Source: Pseudonocardia sp. EC080619-01 (GTDB taxonomy: Bacteria > Actinomycetota > Actinomycetes > Mycobacteriales > Pseudonocardiaceae). Taken from it: a stretch of DNA of 64,000 nucleotides. The notes beneath the pieces were generated by a model. That model saw only the letters and a list, made by a program, of their open reading frames with translations, had not been told where the DNA came from and ran no database searches. How positions within the stretch are numbered: position 1 is the stretch's first letter; each line of letters opens with the position of its first letter. Below are positions 41,464 to 49,843 of this stretch, in pieces. Position numbers and translations under genes: made by a program. The stretch lies in assembly GCF_001420995.1 (NCBI RefSeq), contig NZ_CP012184.1, positions 728,501-792,500 on the forward strand, read 5' to 3'.

Positions 41464-42936
41464 TCAGTCGACGCAGGGAACGCCGTCGGCGGTCAGGTCG
41501 GGGGGCGGGACGCTCGCGGGTGGCGCGGCCGGGTCCGGCGACCCGCGCGGGGCGGCGGCGCCCGTCGTGCCGGAGTCCTCGGCCGGGGCCGGGTCGTCGC
41601 CGACGGCGGCCTCGGGCGTGGCACCGGTGCCGTCCCCGTCCGGGTCCTCGCCGGGCGCCGCGGGGTCGGTGGGGTCCGCCAGGAAGGCGGTGACCTCGGC
41701 CGGGTCCACCTGCACGGCGACGCCCTCGCTGCCGGTGCGGTAGTCGGCGCGGCCGGTCGGGATCGTCCGGAACTCGACGCGGTCGCCGCGCAGCTGGCTC
41801 GCGTGCGCGATCATCGAGGTGAGGTCCCACCCCTGGTCGAGGACGACGGCGCCGTTGACCGCACGCAGCAGCCCGGCGACGGCCGTGGGATCGGCCAGCG
41901 TCCCGGCCGAGAGCAGCCGGTGGGTGAGCCCGGCGAGGAACGCCTGCTGGCGCCGGACCCGGTCCAGGTCCCCGCCCGGCAGCCCGTGCCGCTGCCGGAC
42001 GAACTGCAGTGCCTGCGCGCCCTCCACCGTCTGCGGGCCCGCGGCGAAGTCGGCACCGGAGTACCGGTCCCGGACGGGTTCGCGCAGGCAGACGGGCACT
42101 CCTCCGAGCGCGCGGGTGATCTCGGCGAACCCGGCGAGGTTGACCTGGGCGTAGTGGTCGACGGAGACGCCGGTCAGCTCCTCCACGGTCGCGACGAGCG
42201 TGCGGCTGCCGGCCGCGTTCGCCTCGCGTTCGAGATCGGCCCCGGACAGGCCCTGCCCGCTCAGGCCGGGCCGGGCGACGGCGGCGCCGCGGGCGTGCGC
42301 AGAGTTGATCTTGTGCATGCCGAGGCCCGGGACGTCGACCCAGGCGTCGCGCGGGATGGAGACCGCGGACGCGCCGAGCGACGGGTCGTCCGGGATCCGG
42401 ACGAGCATGAGGGTGTCGGTGTTGGCCTGACCGTCGGCGTCACCGGCGTCGAGCGCGTCGAGCACCTCGCGGGGCAGCGGGTTGCCGCGGGCGTCCACCC
42501 GGGAGTCGCTGCCGACCAGCAGGATGTCGGTGGCGCCGTCGGCCACCGTGTCGCCGGTGATGTCGGCGGTGACCAGCCCGCCGTCGCCGCCCAGCACCGA
42601 CCAGGCCGCGCCGGTGGCGAGCAGGACGGACGCGGACAGTGCCGCGACCCAGCGCCGGGCCCGCGACGGGCGCGCCGGGGGCCGGTCCCCCGCCCGCGGC
42701 CACGGCGCGACCGGCCCGCCCGGTGCGACCGCCCCGACCGGGGCGAGCGGGGTGGTCCGGCGGGTCGGGTCCACGGGGGGCGCCGCCGGAGGGCGGCGCG
42801 GCGGGCGGGGCCGTCCGGGGCGCTCGGCGGATCGCCTCGGCGGGGTGCCCGGCGGCGGGCCGGGCGGACGGGCCGGCGGCGGGCCCGGCGGCACCGCGCC
42901 GCGGGGGTCGCGCCGCGGCGGGCGGGGCGGGGTCAC
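41464..42936 (-). CDS. LytR-CpsA-Psr (LCP) cell-wall ligase
   Basis: A 490-residue LCP protein, which attaches teichoic acid, capsule or arabinogalactan-type polymers to peptidoglycan. A Pro/Arg-rich cytoplasmic segment (about 1-90) precedes one membrane helix (RRWVAALSASVLLATGAAWSVL). The LCP core follows with DILLVGSDSRVDARG, ADGQANTDTLMLVRIPDD, AVSIPRDAWVDVPGLGMHKINSAHARG, FAEITRALGGVPVCLREPVRDRYSGADFAAGPQTVEGAQALQFVRQRHGLPGGDLDRVRRQQAFL. It has a Pro/Asp-rich C-terminal tail. The GTG 42936 overlaps the stop of the ArsR gene by 4 bases. The dedA gene downstream may share lipid-carrier work. Confidence 0.9.
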   Translation of the reverse strand: MTPPRPPRRDPRGAVPPGPPPARPPGPPPGTPPRRSAERPGRPRPPRRPPAAPPVDPTRRTTPLAPVGAVAPGGPVAPWPRAGDRPPARPSRARRWVAALSASVLLATGAAWSVLGGDGGLVTADITGDTVADGATDILLVGSDSRVDARGNPLPREVLDALDAGDADGQANTDTLMLVRIPDDPSLGASAVSIPRDAWVDVPGLGMHKINSAHARGAAVARPGLSGQGLSGADLEREANAAGSRTLVATVEELTGVSVDHYAQVNLAGFAEITRALGGVPVCLREPVRDRYSGADFAAGPQTVEGAQALQFVRQRHGLPGGDLDRVRRQQAFLAGLTHRLLSAGTLADPTAVAGLLRAVNGAVVLDQGWDLTSMIAHASQLRGDRVEFRTIPTGRADYRTGSEGVAVQVDPAEVTAFLADPTDPAAPGEDPDGDGTGATPEAAVGDDPAPAEDSGTTGAAAPRGSPDPAAPPASVPPPDLTADGVPCVD

Positions 42937-43277
42937 GCACTCCCCCGGGCCCGGCCGGCGCCTCCGGCGTCGGGGCGGCGTCGTGCCCGCTGTGCCGCGA
43001 CGACCGCGTGCACCGTCTCGACCACGCCGGGATCGTCGATCACGTAGATCTGGTGCCGGCCCTCCCGCCGGGCCCGCACGAGCCCGGCGAGCTTCAGCTT
43101 GGCCAGGTGCTGGCTGACCGCGGCGACCGGCTGGCCGAGCGCGGTGGCCAGCGAGCCGACGTCGTGGGGGCCCGCGGCGAGCAGCCAGACGATCTGCAGC
43201 CGGGAGGTCGCGCTGAGCATCCCGAACGCCGCGGCCACGTCGGCCAGCAGCTCGGGTTCGAGGAGCTCCTCGTCCAC
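42933..43277 (-). CDS. ArsR-family metalloregulator-type repressor
   Basis: A 114-residue winged helix-turn-helix protein of the ArsR/SmtB family. ELLADVAAAFGMLSATSRLQIVWLLAAGPHDVGSLATALGQPVAAVSQHLAKLKLAGLVRARREGRHQIYVI is the full domain with the recognition helix VAAVSQHLAKLKLAG. Metal ligands are not obvious; the acidic/His residues near DDPGVVETVHAVV could form an alpha5 site. GTG 43277 has GGAGG 4 bases upstream. A 25-base palindrome lies immediately upstream, and the divergent gene encodes an Mg/cation ATPase, so control of cation uptake is likely. It is followed by the LCP gene (GTGA overlap). Confidence 0.85.
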   Translation of the reverse strand: MDEELLEPELLADVAAAFGMLSATSRLQIVWLLAAGPHDVGSLATALGQPVAAVSQHLAKLKLAGLVRARREGRHQIYVIDDPGVVETVHAVVAAQRARRRPDAGGAGRARGSA

Positions 43278-43288
43278 CACACCTCCAG

Positions 43289-43313
43289 ACAGTTGCAATA
43301 CTTACGCAACTGT
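43289..43313. promoter_or_regulatory. Palindromic operator between arsR and mgtA genes
   Basis: ACAGTTGC-N9-GCAACTGT, a perfect 8-base inverted repeat, sits just upstream of the arsR start. ArsR-family proteins bind such imperfect dyads as homodimers. Its internal TACGCAA half also occurs in the mgtE upstream region, within TTGCCGTACGCAA. Confidence 0.7.
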
Positions 43314-43362
43314 TACCGTACCGGTCGGGGTCCGGGCACGGCCCCGGGGACCGAGGAGCGCG

Positions 43363-46059
43363 ATGGACCGGACGACCGAGGCGGGCGCCGCCGCGGCCGC
43401 GCCCCCTCCGCGCCGCGGCCCCGGCCCCCCGCCGGTCCCGGGCGAGGCCGCCCTGCGCCACTACGCACAGGCCGACGCGTTCGCCCTGCTCCGCGGCCTC
43501 GAGACGTCCCGGCGCGGGCTCACCGAGGACACCGCCGCGCTCCGCCTGGCCGAGCACGGCGAGAACGTCCCCGCCGCCGACCGCAGGCACGGCCCGCCGG
43601 TGTGGCTGCGCCGCGCACTGGCCAGCCCGTTCGCCGGACTGATGACCGTGCTCGGTGCACTGCTCGCCGTCGCCGACGAGGCCGGGAGCGCGGCGCTGGT
43701 ACTGGTGATCGCCGCGCTCGGGATCGGGCTGCGGCTGTGGCACGAGATCCGGGCCGACCGCACCGCGCGGGTGCTGCGGGCCCGGGCCGGCACGACGGTC
43801 ACGGTGCGCAGGCGCCCCGCCGCCGGCTCGTCCCCGCGGGAGAGCGAGGTGCCGCCCGAGGACCTGGTGCCCGGCGACGTCGTGCTCCTGCGGGCCGGCG
43901 ACCCGGTGCCCGCCGACCTGCGGCTGCTGCGCGCCACGGACCTGCTGGTCGACCAGTCGTCGCTGTCCGGGGAGCTGCTGCCGGTCCCGAAGGCACCGCC
44001 GTCGGCCCCGGAGCGTTCGCCGCGCCGGCTCCGTGACCGGCCGGCCACGATCCCTCCGGTGACGGCGATCCCGTCGCTGCTGCCGGCCGGTGGCACCGTC
44101 ACCCGGGGCGAGGCGACCGCGGTCGTGCTCGCCACCGGGTCCCGCACGCACGCCGAGGAGCTCGGCGGCCGGGCGCACCGGCCGCGGCCGTCGTCCGCGG
44201 TGGACCGGGGCGTCCGCGCGGTGAGCTGGACGCTGGTGCGCTGCATGCTGGTCGCCGCACCGCTGGTCGTGGTCGTCAACGGCTCGGTGTCCGGCGACCC
44301 GCGGCAGGCCCTGCTGTTCGCCGTCGCCGTGACCGTCGGGCTGGCGCCGGAGCTGCTCCCGCTGATCGTCGGGACGACGCTGCTGCGCGGCGCCGCCCGG
44401 CTGCGCGAGTCCGGTGTGCTGGTGACCCGGCCGGACGCGATCCACGACCTCGGGGCGATCGACGTCGCCTGCCTGGACAAGACCGGCACGCTCACCGAGG
44501 ACCGGGTCGTGTTCACGCACTCGGTCGACGTCGACGGGCGGCCCGATCCCGCACCCGGCGACACCGCGGCCGTCGCCGTCCGGTTCCAGGCCACCCCGCG
44601 CGACGGCATCGACGACGCGCTGGCCGGTGCGGGCCGGGACGGGTCGGCGGAGCTCGCGCAGGGGCTGCTCACCCGGGTCGACGAGCTGCCGTTCGACCAC
44701 GCACGGCGCCGCGCGGCCGTCGTGCTGCGCGACGCGCACGACCCCGGTGAGCTCGTGATCGTGCGCGGCGACCCGGACACCGTCCTCCCTCGCTGCTCGC
44801 ACGCGGTCCGCGACGGCTCCGCCGGACCCCTGACCCGCTCGCTGCGCGCCGCCGCGGCCGACGCCGCCGACGGCCACCGCGCCCGCGGGATGCGGGTCGT
44901 CGCCGTCGCCACCCGGCGGATCGCCGCGCACGACCCGGACCCCGAGCAGGACCTGCTGCTGCTCGGGTTCGTGGGGCTGGTCGATCCGGTCCGCGCGTCC
45001 GCCGCGGGCGCGGTGGCGCGGTTCCGCGAGCAGGGCGTCGAGGTGAAGGTGCTGACCGGGGACGACCCGGTCGTCGCCGAGCAGGTCTGCGAGCGGGCCG
45101 GGATCGCGATCGACGGGGTACTCGACGGCGCCGCCCTCGACGCGCTCAACGACGTCGCGCTGGCCCGCGCGGTGCAGCGGACCACCGTGTTCGCCCGGCT
45201 CGCCCCACTGCAGAAGGAGCGGGTCGTCGCGGCGCTCCAGGCACGCGGCCACACCGTCGGCTTCCTCGGCGACGGCGTCAACGACGTCGGCGCGCTGCGC
45301 ACCGCCGACGTCGGGATCGGGGTCGACGACGCCGTGCCCGCCGCCCGCGCGGCCGCCGACATCGTGCTCACCGGCCGGGGCCCGGACGCCGTCGTCGCCG
45401 CCGTCGAGGAGGGCAGGCGCACCCTCGGGCGGGCCACCCGCTACCTGACGGTGACCGCCGCACTCAACGTCGGCAACGCGCTGTCGGTGGTCGTCGCCTC
45501 GGCGGTGCTGCCGTTCCTCCCGCTCCTGCCCGCGCAGCTGGTGCTGCAGAGCGTGCTGTTCGGGGTGGCGGCGCTGTCGCTGCCGTTCGACCGGGTCGAG
45601 CCGGGCTGGACCGCCCGGCCCCGGACCTGGGACACCCGCGGCATGCTGCGGTTCATGGCGGTCCTCGGGCCGCTGTCCTCGGCGTTCGACCTGGTCACGT
45701 TCTGGGCGGTGTGGCGTTTCCTCGGCCTGGACACCCCACAGGAGCAGGCGGTCTTCCAGGCGGTCTGGTTCGTCGAGGGCGTCCTGTCCCAGGTGCTGGT
45801 GCTGCTCCTGCTGCGGACCCGGGCCGGACGCCCGGTCCGCGCGGTGGTGCTCACCGTCGCGGCGGTCGTCGTCGCGGGGGTGGCGCTGCCCTTCACCCCG
45901 CTCGCCCCGGTGTTCGGGATGGCCGCACCGCCGCCCGCGGTGTGGCCCCTGCTGGCGGCCGTCGTGCCGCCGTTCCTGCTGTGCGTGGCCGCGACGCGGC
46001 CGCTCTACCTACGTCACGTGCTGGGGATCGCCCCGGCGGAGAAGGACGGTGTCCCATGA
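43363..46059 (+). CDS. mgtA: P-type ATPase, magnesium-translocating (MgtA-like, type IIIB)
   Basis: An 898-residue P-type ATPase. The phosphorylated aspartate is in [11 protein letters not shown] (Asp372). The actuator loop is SLSGELLP (about 200-207), a TGE-like motif with Ser for Thr. Transmembrane helix 4 is [26 protein letters not shown], the VGLxPExLP motif of Mg2+ importers. The hinge/ATP motifs [14 protein letters not shown] and [22 protein letters not shown] follow. Several C-terminal helices complete it. The N-terminus is Pro/Ala-rich. GAGGAG precedes the ATG. Mg2+ (or Ni2+) import is the family function; the ArsR operator upstream suggests metal-dependent control. It is coupled (ATGA) to tatA. 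Confidence 0.85.
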   Translation: MDRTTEAGAAAAAPPPRRGPGPPPVPGEAALRHYAQADAFALLRGLETSRRGLTEDTAALRLAEHGENVPAADRRHGPPVWLRRALASPFAGLMTVLGALLAVADEAGSAALVLVIAALGIGLRLWHEIRADRTARVLRARAGTTVTVRRRPAAGSSPRESEVPPEDLVPGDVVLLRAGDPVPADLRLLRATDLLVDQSSLSGELLPVPKAPPSAPERSPRRLRDRPATIPPVTAIPSLLPAGGTVTRGEATAVVLATGSRTHAEELGGRAHRPRPSSAVDRGVRAVSWTLVRCMLVAAPLVVVVNGSVSGDPRQALLFAVAVTVGLAPELLPLIVGTTLLRGAARLRESGVLVTRPDAIHDLGAIDVACLDKTGTLTEDRVVFTHSVDVDGRPDPAPGDTAAVAVRFQATPRDGIDDALAGAGRDGSAELAQGLLTRVDELPFDHARRRAAVVLRDAHDPGELVIVRGDPDTVLPRCSHAVRDGSAGPLTRSLRAAAADAADGHRARGMRVVAVATRRIAAHDPDPEQDLLLLGFVGLVDPVRASAAGAVARFREQGVEVKVLTGDDPVVAEQVCERAGIAIDGVLDGAALDALNDVALARAVQRTTVFARLAPLQKERVVAALQARGHTVGFLGDGVNDVGALRTADVGIGVDDAVPAARAAADIVLTGRGPDAVVAAVEEGRRTLGRATRYLTVTAALNVGNALSVVVASAVLPFLPLLPAQLVLQSVLFGVAALSLPFDRVEPGWTARPRTWDTRGMLRFMAVLGPLSSAFDLVTFWAVWRFLGLDTPQEQAVFQAVWFVEGVLSQVLVLLLLRTRAGRPVRAVVLTVAAVVVAGVALPFTPLAPVFGMAAPPPAVWPLLAAVVPPFLLCVAATRPLYLRHVLGIAPAEKDGVP

Positions 46060-46223
46060 CCCCACCCGGACCGACCCAGCTGCTGATCGTGCTGCTGGTG
46101 CTCGTGCTGCTGTTCGGCGCGAAGAAGCTGCCCGACCTCGCCCGCTCCGTAGGTCGCTCGAGCCGGATCCTCAAGACGGAACTGTCCGCCGAGGAGAACC
46201 GCACCGACCACACCGACCGCTGA
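46056..46223 (+). CDS. tatA: Twin-arginine translocase subunit TatA/E
   Basis: A 55-residue TatA-type protein. After a short polar start, residues about 7-22 form one hydrophobic helix ([23 protein letters not shown]). The [12 protein letters not shown] sequence then opens the amphipathic helix, and the tail is short and charged ([15 protein letters not shown]). TatA forms the pore of the twin-arginine export system. It is shorter than usual and lacks TatBC nearby. The start overlaps the ATPase stop by 4 bases, an unusual pairing. A hairpin follows. Confidence 0.85.
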   Translation: MTPPGPTQLLIVLLVLVLLFGAKKLPDLARSVGRSSRILKTELSAEENRTDHTDR

Positions 46224-46253
46224 CCCCACACTGGCCGCGCACCCCTCCGCGGG

Positions 46254-46283
46254 GCGGCGCACCCGTCGCGTGGGGTGCGCCGC
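46254..46283. terminator. Bidirectional hairpin between tatA and VKOR
   Basis: An 11-bp perfect stem GCGGCGCACCC / GGGTGCGCCGC closes an 8-base loop, between two convergent genes. Flanking bases 46224-46316 hold no gene. Confidence 0.7.
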
Positions 46284-46316
46284 GCCGTGACGGGGTGCGC
46301 CCCGGCGGGACGCGGC

Positions 46317-46958
46317 TCAGAGCAGGCTGGACCAGTAGATCCAGAACCGCTGGAGCGCCAGGCCGATGATCACCAGGAACCAGAGGACGACCGGCACCGC
46401 GTGGTAGCGGCGCAGGCCCTCGTAGAGCCCGCGGGCCGCGCCGCTGCGGTCCAGCGCCGCCAGTGCCGAGTACCAGAAGATCGGGATCGTCACGGCCCAG
46501 ACGACCATGCAGTACGGGCAGAGCGCCCCGATCTCGTACAGGCTCTGGACGATCAGGTAGTGCACGAAGACGACGCCGAGCGCCGCCCCCGCGGTCAGTC
46601 CGGCCCACCACCACGCCGGGAAGCGGACCCCGGCGAGCAGCGCGGCCCCGACCGTCACGACGACGGCGAAGGCACCGATCCCGAGCAGCGGGTTCGGGAA
46701 CCCGAAGAACGCCGCCTGCTCGGTCTGCATGACCGACCCGCAGGACAGCACCGGGTTGATGCTGCAGGACGGCGTGTACCCCGGGTCCAGCAGCAGCTCG
46801 ATGCGCTCGACGGTCAGCGTGAACGCGGCGACCAGGCCGAGCGCGCCGCCGAGCGTCAGCAGCCACGGCAGGACCCGCGGCACCGGGCCGGGGACGCCGC
46901 CGGCCACGGGCCCGCCGGGCACCCGGTCGATCTCCTCGGTCATGGCCGCGGCCGTCAC
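46317..46958 (-). CDS. Vitamin K epoxide reductase-family quinone reductase
   Basis: A 213-residue membrane enzyme of the VKOR family, which reoxidises DsbA-type thiol oxidases with a quinone. Four or five helices are present; the loop cysteines are in CSINPVLSCGSV and the redox-active pair in CPYCMVVW. WLLTLGGALGLVAAFTLTVERIELLLDPGY is the usual start of the domain. The start is GTG 46958, overlapping the stop of the DsbA-like gene by 4 bases; an internal ATG at 46943 is an alternative. The pair forms an extracytoplasmic disulfide-forming system. Confidence 0.85.
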   Translation of the reverse strand: MTAAAMTEEIDRVPGGPVAGGVPGPVPRVLPWLLTLGGALGLVAAFTLTVERIELLLDPGYTPSCSINPVLSCGSVMQTEQAAFFGFPNPLLGIGAFAVVVTVGAALLAGVRFPAWWWAGLTAGAALGVVFVHYLIVQSLYEIGALCPYCMVVWAVTIPIFWYSALAALDRSGAARGLYEGLRRYHAVPVVLWFLVIIGLALQRFWIYWSSLL

Positions 46959-47605
46959 CGGTTCACCGCGGCGTCGAGCGCGTCGGTGATGTCCTGCACC
47001 GAGCTCACCTGCACCTGCTCGCCGTTCACGAAGATGGTCGGGGTGCCCTGCACGCCGGCGGCCTCACCGGCCGCCTTCTCGGCCTGCACCGCTTCCAGGG
47101 TCGCCGGGTTCGCGACGGCGGCGTCGTAGGCGGCTCCGTCGAGGCCGATCTCGTCGGCGTAGCCGCGGAAGATCGCCGTCGGGTCGGGCTGCTCGGACCA
47201 GTTCTGCTGGTTCTGGAAGAGCTTCTCGTACATCGGGACGAACTTGCCCTGCTGGTGCGCGGCCTCGGCGGCGACGGCGGCCTGCTCGGCGTTGGGGTGG
47301 ATCGGCAGCGGGAAGTCCCGGACGACGAACTCGACGCGGTCGCCGTACTGCTGCACCAGCTGGCTCATGATCGGCTGGAGCTGGCCGCAGCCGGGGCACT
47401 GGAAGTCGAGGAACTCGACGAGGGTCACCTGGGCGCCCGGGGCGTCGTTCAGCCGCGGCGCGTCGGCCGGGGCGAGCGCGTCGGCGGACACCTCGCCGCC
47501 GGCGCTCCCCGTGGGGGCGTCGGGGCGGTTGACGAACAGCAGTGCCGCCACCAGGAGCGCGAACGCACCGACGACGAACAGCGAGATCTTGACATTGCGG
47601 GTCAT
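46955..47605 (-). CDS. DsbA-like thiol:disulfide oxidoreductase
   Basis: A 216-residue membrane-anchored thioredoxin-fold protein. It has a short cytoplasmic start, one N-terminal helix (ISLFVVGAFALLVAALLFV), and then a DsbA domain with CPGC in LVEFLDFQCPGCGQLQP. VVRDFPLPIHPNAEQAAVAAEAAHQQGKF is the helical insertion. The cis-Pro loop GTPTIFVNGEQV is near the end. It oxidises exported protein thiols and is recharged by the adjacent VKOR. The ATG 47605 follows GGAGGAGCCC; a longer frame would add 10 residues. Gene order DsbA-VKOR is conserved in actinobacteria. Confidence 0.85.
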   Translation of the reverse strand: MTRNVKISLFVVGAFALLVAALLFVNRPDAPTGSAGGEVSADALAPADAPRLNDAPGAQVTLVEFLDFQCPGCGQLQPIMSQLVQQYGDRVEFVVRDFPLPIHPNAEQAAVAAEAAHQQGKFVPMYEKLFQNQQNWSEQPDPTAIFRGYADEIGLDGAAYDAAVANPATLEAVQAEKAAGEAAGVQGTPTIFVNGEQVQVSSVQDITDALDAAVNR

Positions 47606-47681
47606 GGGGAGGGCTCCTCCACGGGGCTCCGGCACGGAGCCGGGATCACGGGTACTGGGGACGCGGGACGTTCCCTCCCGG

Positions 47682-48002
47682 TCAGTTCCGGTCCACGCAC
47701 AGCTGCTCGACCGGCGACGGCCCGAGCAGCGTCCGCTCCGGGGGTGGCGACGGGTCGGTGTCGGCGTGGCCCGCCGGGACGGCGGCGACCGGTGTCACCG
47801 GCAGGGCGGCCGGCGACGGGGGATCGTCGCCGTCCCGCCGGGGGACCTGCTCCGAGTCGCCGACGTGCAGCGTCGTCGGGGTCTGGTACGGGCACTCGAC
47901 GGCCCGGACGTGCTCCGCGTGGTGCGTCGCCGCGGCCGCGGCCGGCCCCGCACAGACCACCAGGGCCACGAGCAGGAGCAGCAACGAGGCGAGGACGCGC
48001 AC
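47682..48002 (-). CDS. Small secreted protein of unknown function
   Basis: A 106-residue protein with a clean signal peptide (MRVLASLLLLLVALVVCAGPAAAAA) and a hydrophilic mature part, HHAEHVRAVECPYQTPTTLHVGD, then a Pro/Asp/Ser-rich tail ending CVDRN. Two cysteines and the HHxxH cluster could bind a metal. The GTG 48002 has a GAGG nearby. It lies upstream of the DsbA/VKOR pair on the same strand and may be one of its substrates, but this is inference only. Confidence 0.55.
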   Translation of the reverse strand: MRVLASLLLLLVALVVCAGPAAAAATHHAEHVRAVECPYQTPTTLHVGDSEQVPRRDGDDPPSPAALPVTPVAAVPAGHADTDPSPPPERTLLGPSPVEQLCVDRN

Positions 48003-48174
48003 GCACCTCACCTCGTTCCTCGCCGACGGACCGCGGCGGGACGCGTTCCGGCCGCGGGGCCCGACGATACCGACGCAGCTCAGAGGGGTCGCCGCTCCCC
48101 CATCGCCCCGATCCGGGCCCGGACCGGTGGTCGCGTGCCGACGCCCGGTCGTCGGGCGGCTACCGTCGGTGGGC

Positions 48175-48660
48175 GTGAGCTTCCCCGAACCGTCGGCCGT
48201 GTGGCGTCCGGCCGCCGACACCGAGCGCGCGGTCACCTCCCCCACCGGATCGTGGACCCGCTTCGCCGCGCCGGGCGGATCCGTCGGCGGCGGTTTCGGG
48301 CTCTTCGAGTCGTGGATCCCGGCGGACTCCCCCGGCGCACTGCCGCACTACCACTCGGGTTTCACCGAGAGCTTCTACGTGATCGGCGGACGGCTGCGGA
48401 TCATGACCGGGTCGGACTGGACGGAGGCCGGCCCCGGCGATCTCGTGCACGTCCCGGCGCACGGGGTGCACGCGTTCCGGACCGGCCCGGACTCCGACGC
48501 CCGGTTCCTGATCCTCTTCGTGCCGGGCGCCCCGCGGGAGCGCTACTTCCGCGGGCTGGCCGGGTTCGCCGCGCGGGCCGAGCCACCGACCGACGACGAG
48601 GTCGACGCGTTCGCGCGCAGCTGCGACCAGGTCAACCTGCGCGACCACCCGGGGTTCTAG
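48175..48660 (+). CDS. Cupin-domain protein
   Basis: A 161-residue single-cupin protein. The first cupin motif is GALPHYHSGFTESFYVIGGRLRIM (G-x5-H-x-H-x3-4-E-x6-G) and the second is AGPGDLVHVPAHGVHAFRTGPDS. Both metal-binding His/Glu sets are present. The C-terminal helical tail (FAARAEPPTDDEVDAFARSCDQVNLR) is common to quercetinase-like or unknown cupins. The substrate is unknown. It starts at GTG 48175 and is followed by a methyltransferase on the same strand. Confidence 0.8.
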   Translation: MSFPEPSAVWRPAADTERAVTSPTGSWTRFAAPGGSVGGGFGLFESWIPADSPGALPHYHSGFTESFYVIGGRLRIMTGSDWTEAGPGDLVHVPAHGVHAFRTGPDSDARFLILFVPGAPRERYFRGLAGFAARAEPPTDDEVDAFARSCDQVNLRDHPGF

Positions 48661-48724
48661 GCCGCCCGCGGTGTGACCGGGGACACTTCGACGGAGAAGA
48701 TCCCCGCACCCGTGAGGAGCTCCG

Positions 48725-49729
48725 ATGGACACCGCCGCCACCCGGCTGATCGGGATGGTCCAGGCCCACTGGACCACCGACGCGATCTGCGCCGCCGCCG
48801 AGCTGGGCGTCATGGACGTCCTGGCCCGCGGGCCCGCCGGCGTCGACGAGCTGGCCGCGGAGACCGGCGCGCACCCGCCGACGCTCGACCGGCTGCTGCG
48901 CGCGCTCGCCACGCTCGGCCTGTGCGCCCGCGAGCCGGACGGCCGGTGGGCGGACACCGAGCTGGGCGGGGCGCTGCGCCGCGACGCACCGGGCGGTGCG
49001 CACGCCAGGGCACTGCTCACCTCCCGGTTGTGGCGCCCGCTGTGGGACGACCTGACCGAGTCGGTCCGCACCGGCGAGCAGGCGTGCCGGCGGGTGACCG
49101 GGCGGCCGATCTTCGGGCACCTCACCCACCGGCCCGAGCTGGGCGCGCTCTACGACGTCACCCAGCGCGGCCTCGTCGACGAGGCGGGGGCCGCGTTCGT
49201 CGACGCCTACGACGTCCCGGACGGCAGCACCGTCGTCGACCTCGGCGGGGGGACGGGCGCGCTGCTGCGGCACGTGCTGACCGCACGGCCGTCGTGCCGC
49301 GGCATGCTGCTCGACCTGCCCGACGTCGCCCAGCGGGCGCACGACGAGCTCACCGCCGCGGGGCTCGCGAGCCGCTGCGACGTGATGCTCGGCGACTTCT
49401 TCGAGGCCGTCCCCGGCGGTGCGGACGTCTACCTGCTCTCGTTCGTCCTGCACGACTGGACCGACGACGAGTGCCGCGCGCTGCTGCGGACGGTGCGGGT
49501 CGCCACCGGGCCGGACGCCCGGGTGCTGATCCTCGAGCAGCTGCTGCCCGACGACGGCCCCGGCGAGCCCGGACCCGCCCTCTACGACCTGCACATGCTC
49601 GTCGGCACCGGCGGCCGGGAGCGCACCGCCCGGGAGTACGCGGAGCTGCTGGACGACACCGGCTTCCGGGTCGAGGCGGTCGTCCCGACCACCGGCCCGC
49701 GCAGCGTGATCGACGCCCGCCCCCGGTGA
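48725..49729 (+). CDS. O-methyltransferase (PF00891 type)
   Basis: A 334-residue dimerising methyltransferase. The N-terminal winged helix (DAICAAAELGVMDVLARGPAGVDELAAETGAHPPTLDRLLRALATLGLC) is the dimerisation domain. The SAM site is VVDLGGGTGALL. The catalytic His/Asp is in LSFVLHDWTDDE. The end ARPR is short. Such enzymes methylate phenolic hydroxyls of polyketide- or hydroxyneurosporene-like substrates. No biosynthetic cluster is adjacent, so the substrate is unknown. Confidence 0.85.
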   Translation: MDTAATRLIGMVQAHWTTDAICAAAELGVMDVLARGPAGVDELAAETGAHPPTLDRLLRALATLGLCAREPDGRWADTELGGALRRDAPGGAHARALLTSRLWRPLWDDLTESVRTGEQACRRVTGRPIFGHLTHRPELGALYDVTQRGLVDEAGAAFVDAYDVPDGSTVVDLGGGTGALLRHVLTARPSCRGMLLDLPDVAQRAHDELTAAGLASRCDVMLGDFFEAVPGGADVYLLSFVLHDWTDDECRALLRTVRVATGPDARVLILEQLLPDDGPGEPGPALYDLHMLVGTGGRERTAREYAELLDDTGFRVEAVVPTTGPRSVIDARPR

Positions 49730-49768
49730 GGCCGGCCTCCGCCGGCTGCGGGACACTTGCGTCGAACG

Positions 49769-49790
49769 TAGAATTGTTGCCGTACGCAAT
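49769..49790 (+). promoter_or_regulatory. mgtE promoter region with TTGCCGTACGCAA site
   Basis: A -10-like TAGAAT (49769-49774) is followed by the dyad TTGC-CGTAC-GCAA at 49777-49789. The palindrome resembles the operator upstream of the ArsR/MgtA pair (both contain TACGCAA), suggesting the same repressor. No convincing -35 is visible and no M-box riboswitch is recognised. Confidence 0.4.
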
Positions 49791-49843
49791 GTATCTGGGC
49801 GGGCCCCTGCCGGGCCTGCCGCCGCAGCCGGGGAGGTGGAGAG

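Noticed and set aside
41464..45252. A 1262-codon open frame on the minus strand through the mgtA gene
   Set aside because: Only its last about 490 codons match a family (LCP). The rest is antisense to mgtA, whose P-type ATPase motifs are intact; open antisense frames are expected at this GC content.
49730..49843. M-box Mg2+ riboswitch before mgtE
   Set aside because: The leader from the -10-like TAGAAT to the start is only about 65 bases, too short for the M-box, and lacks its conserved helices.
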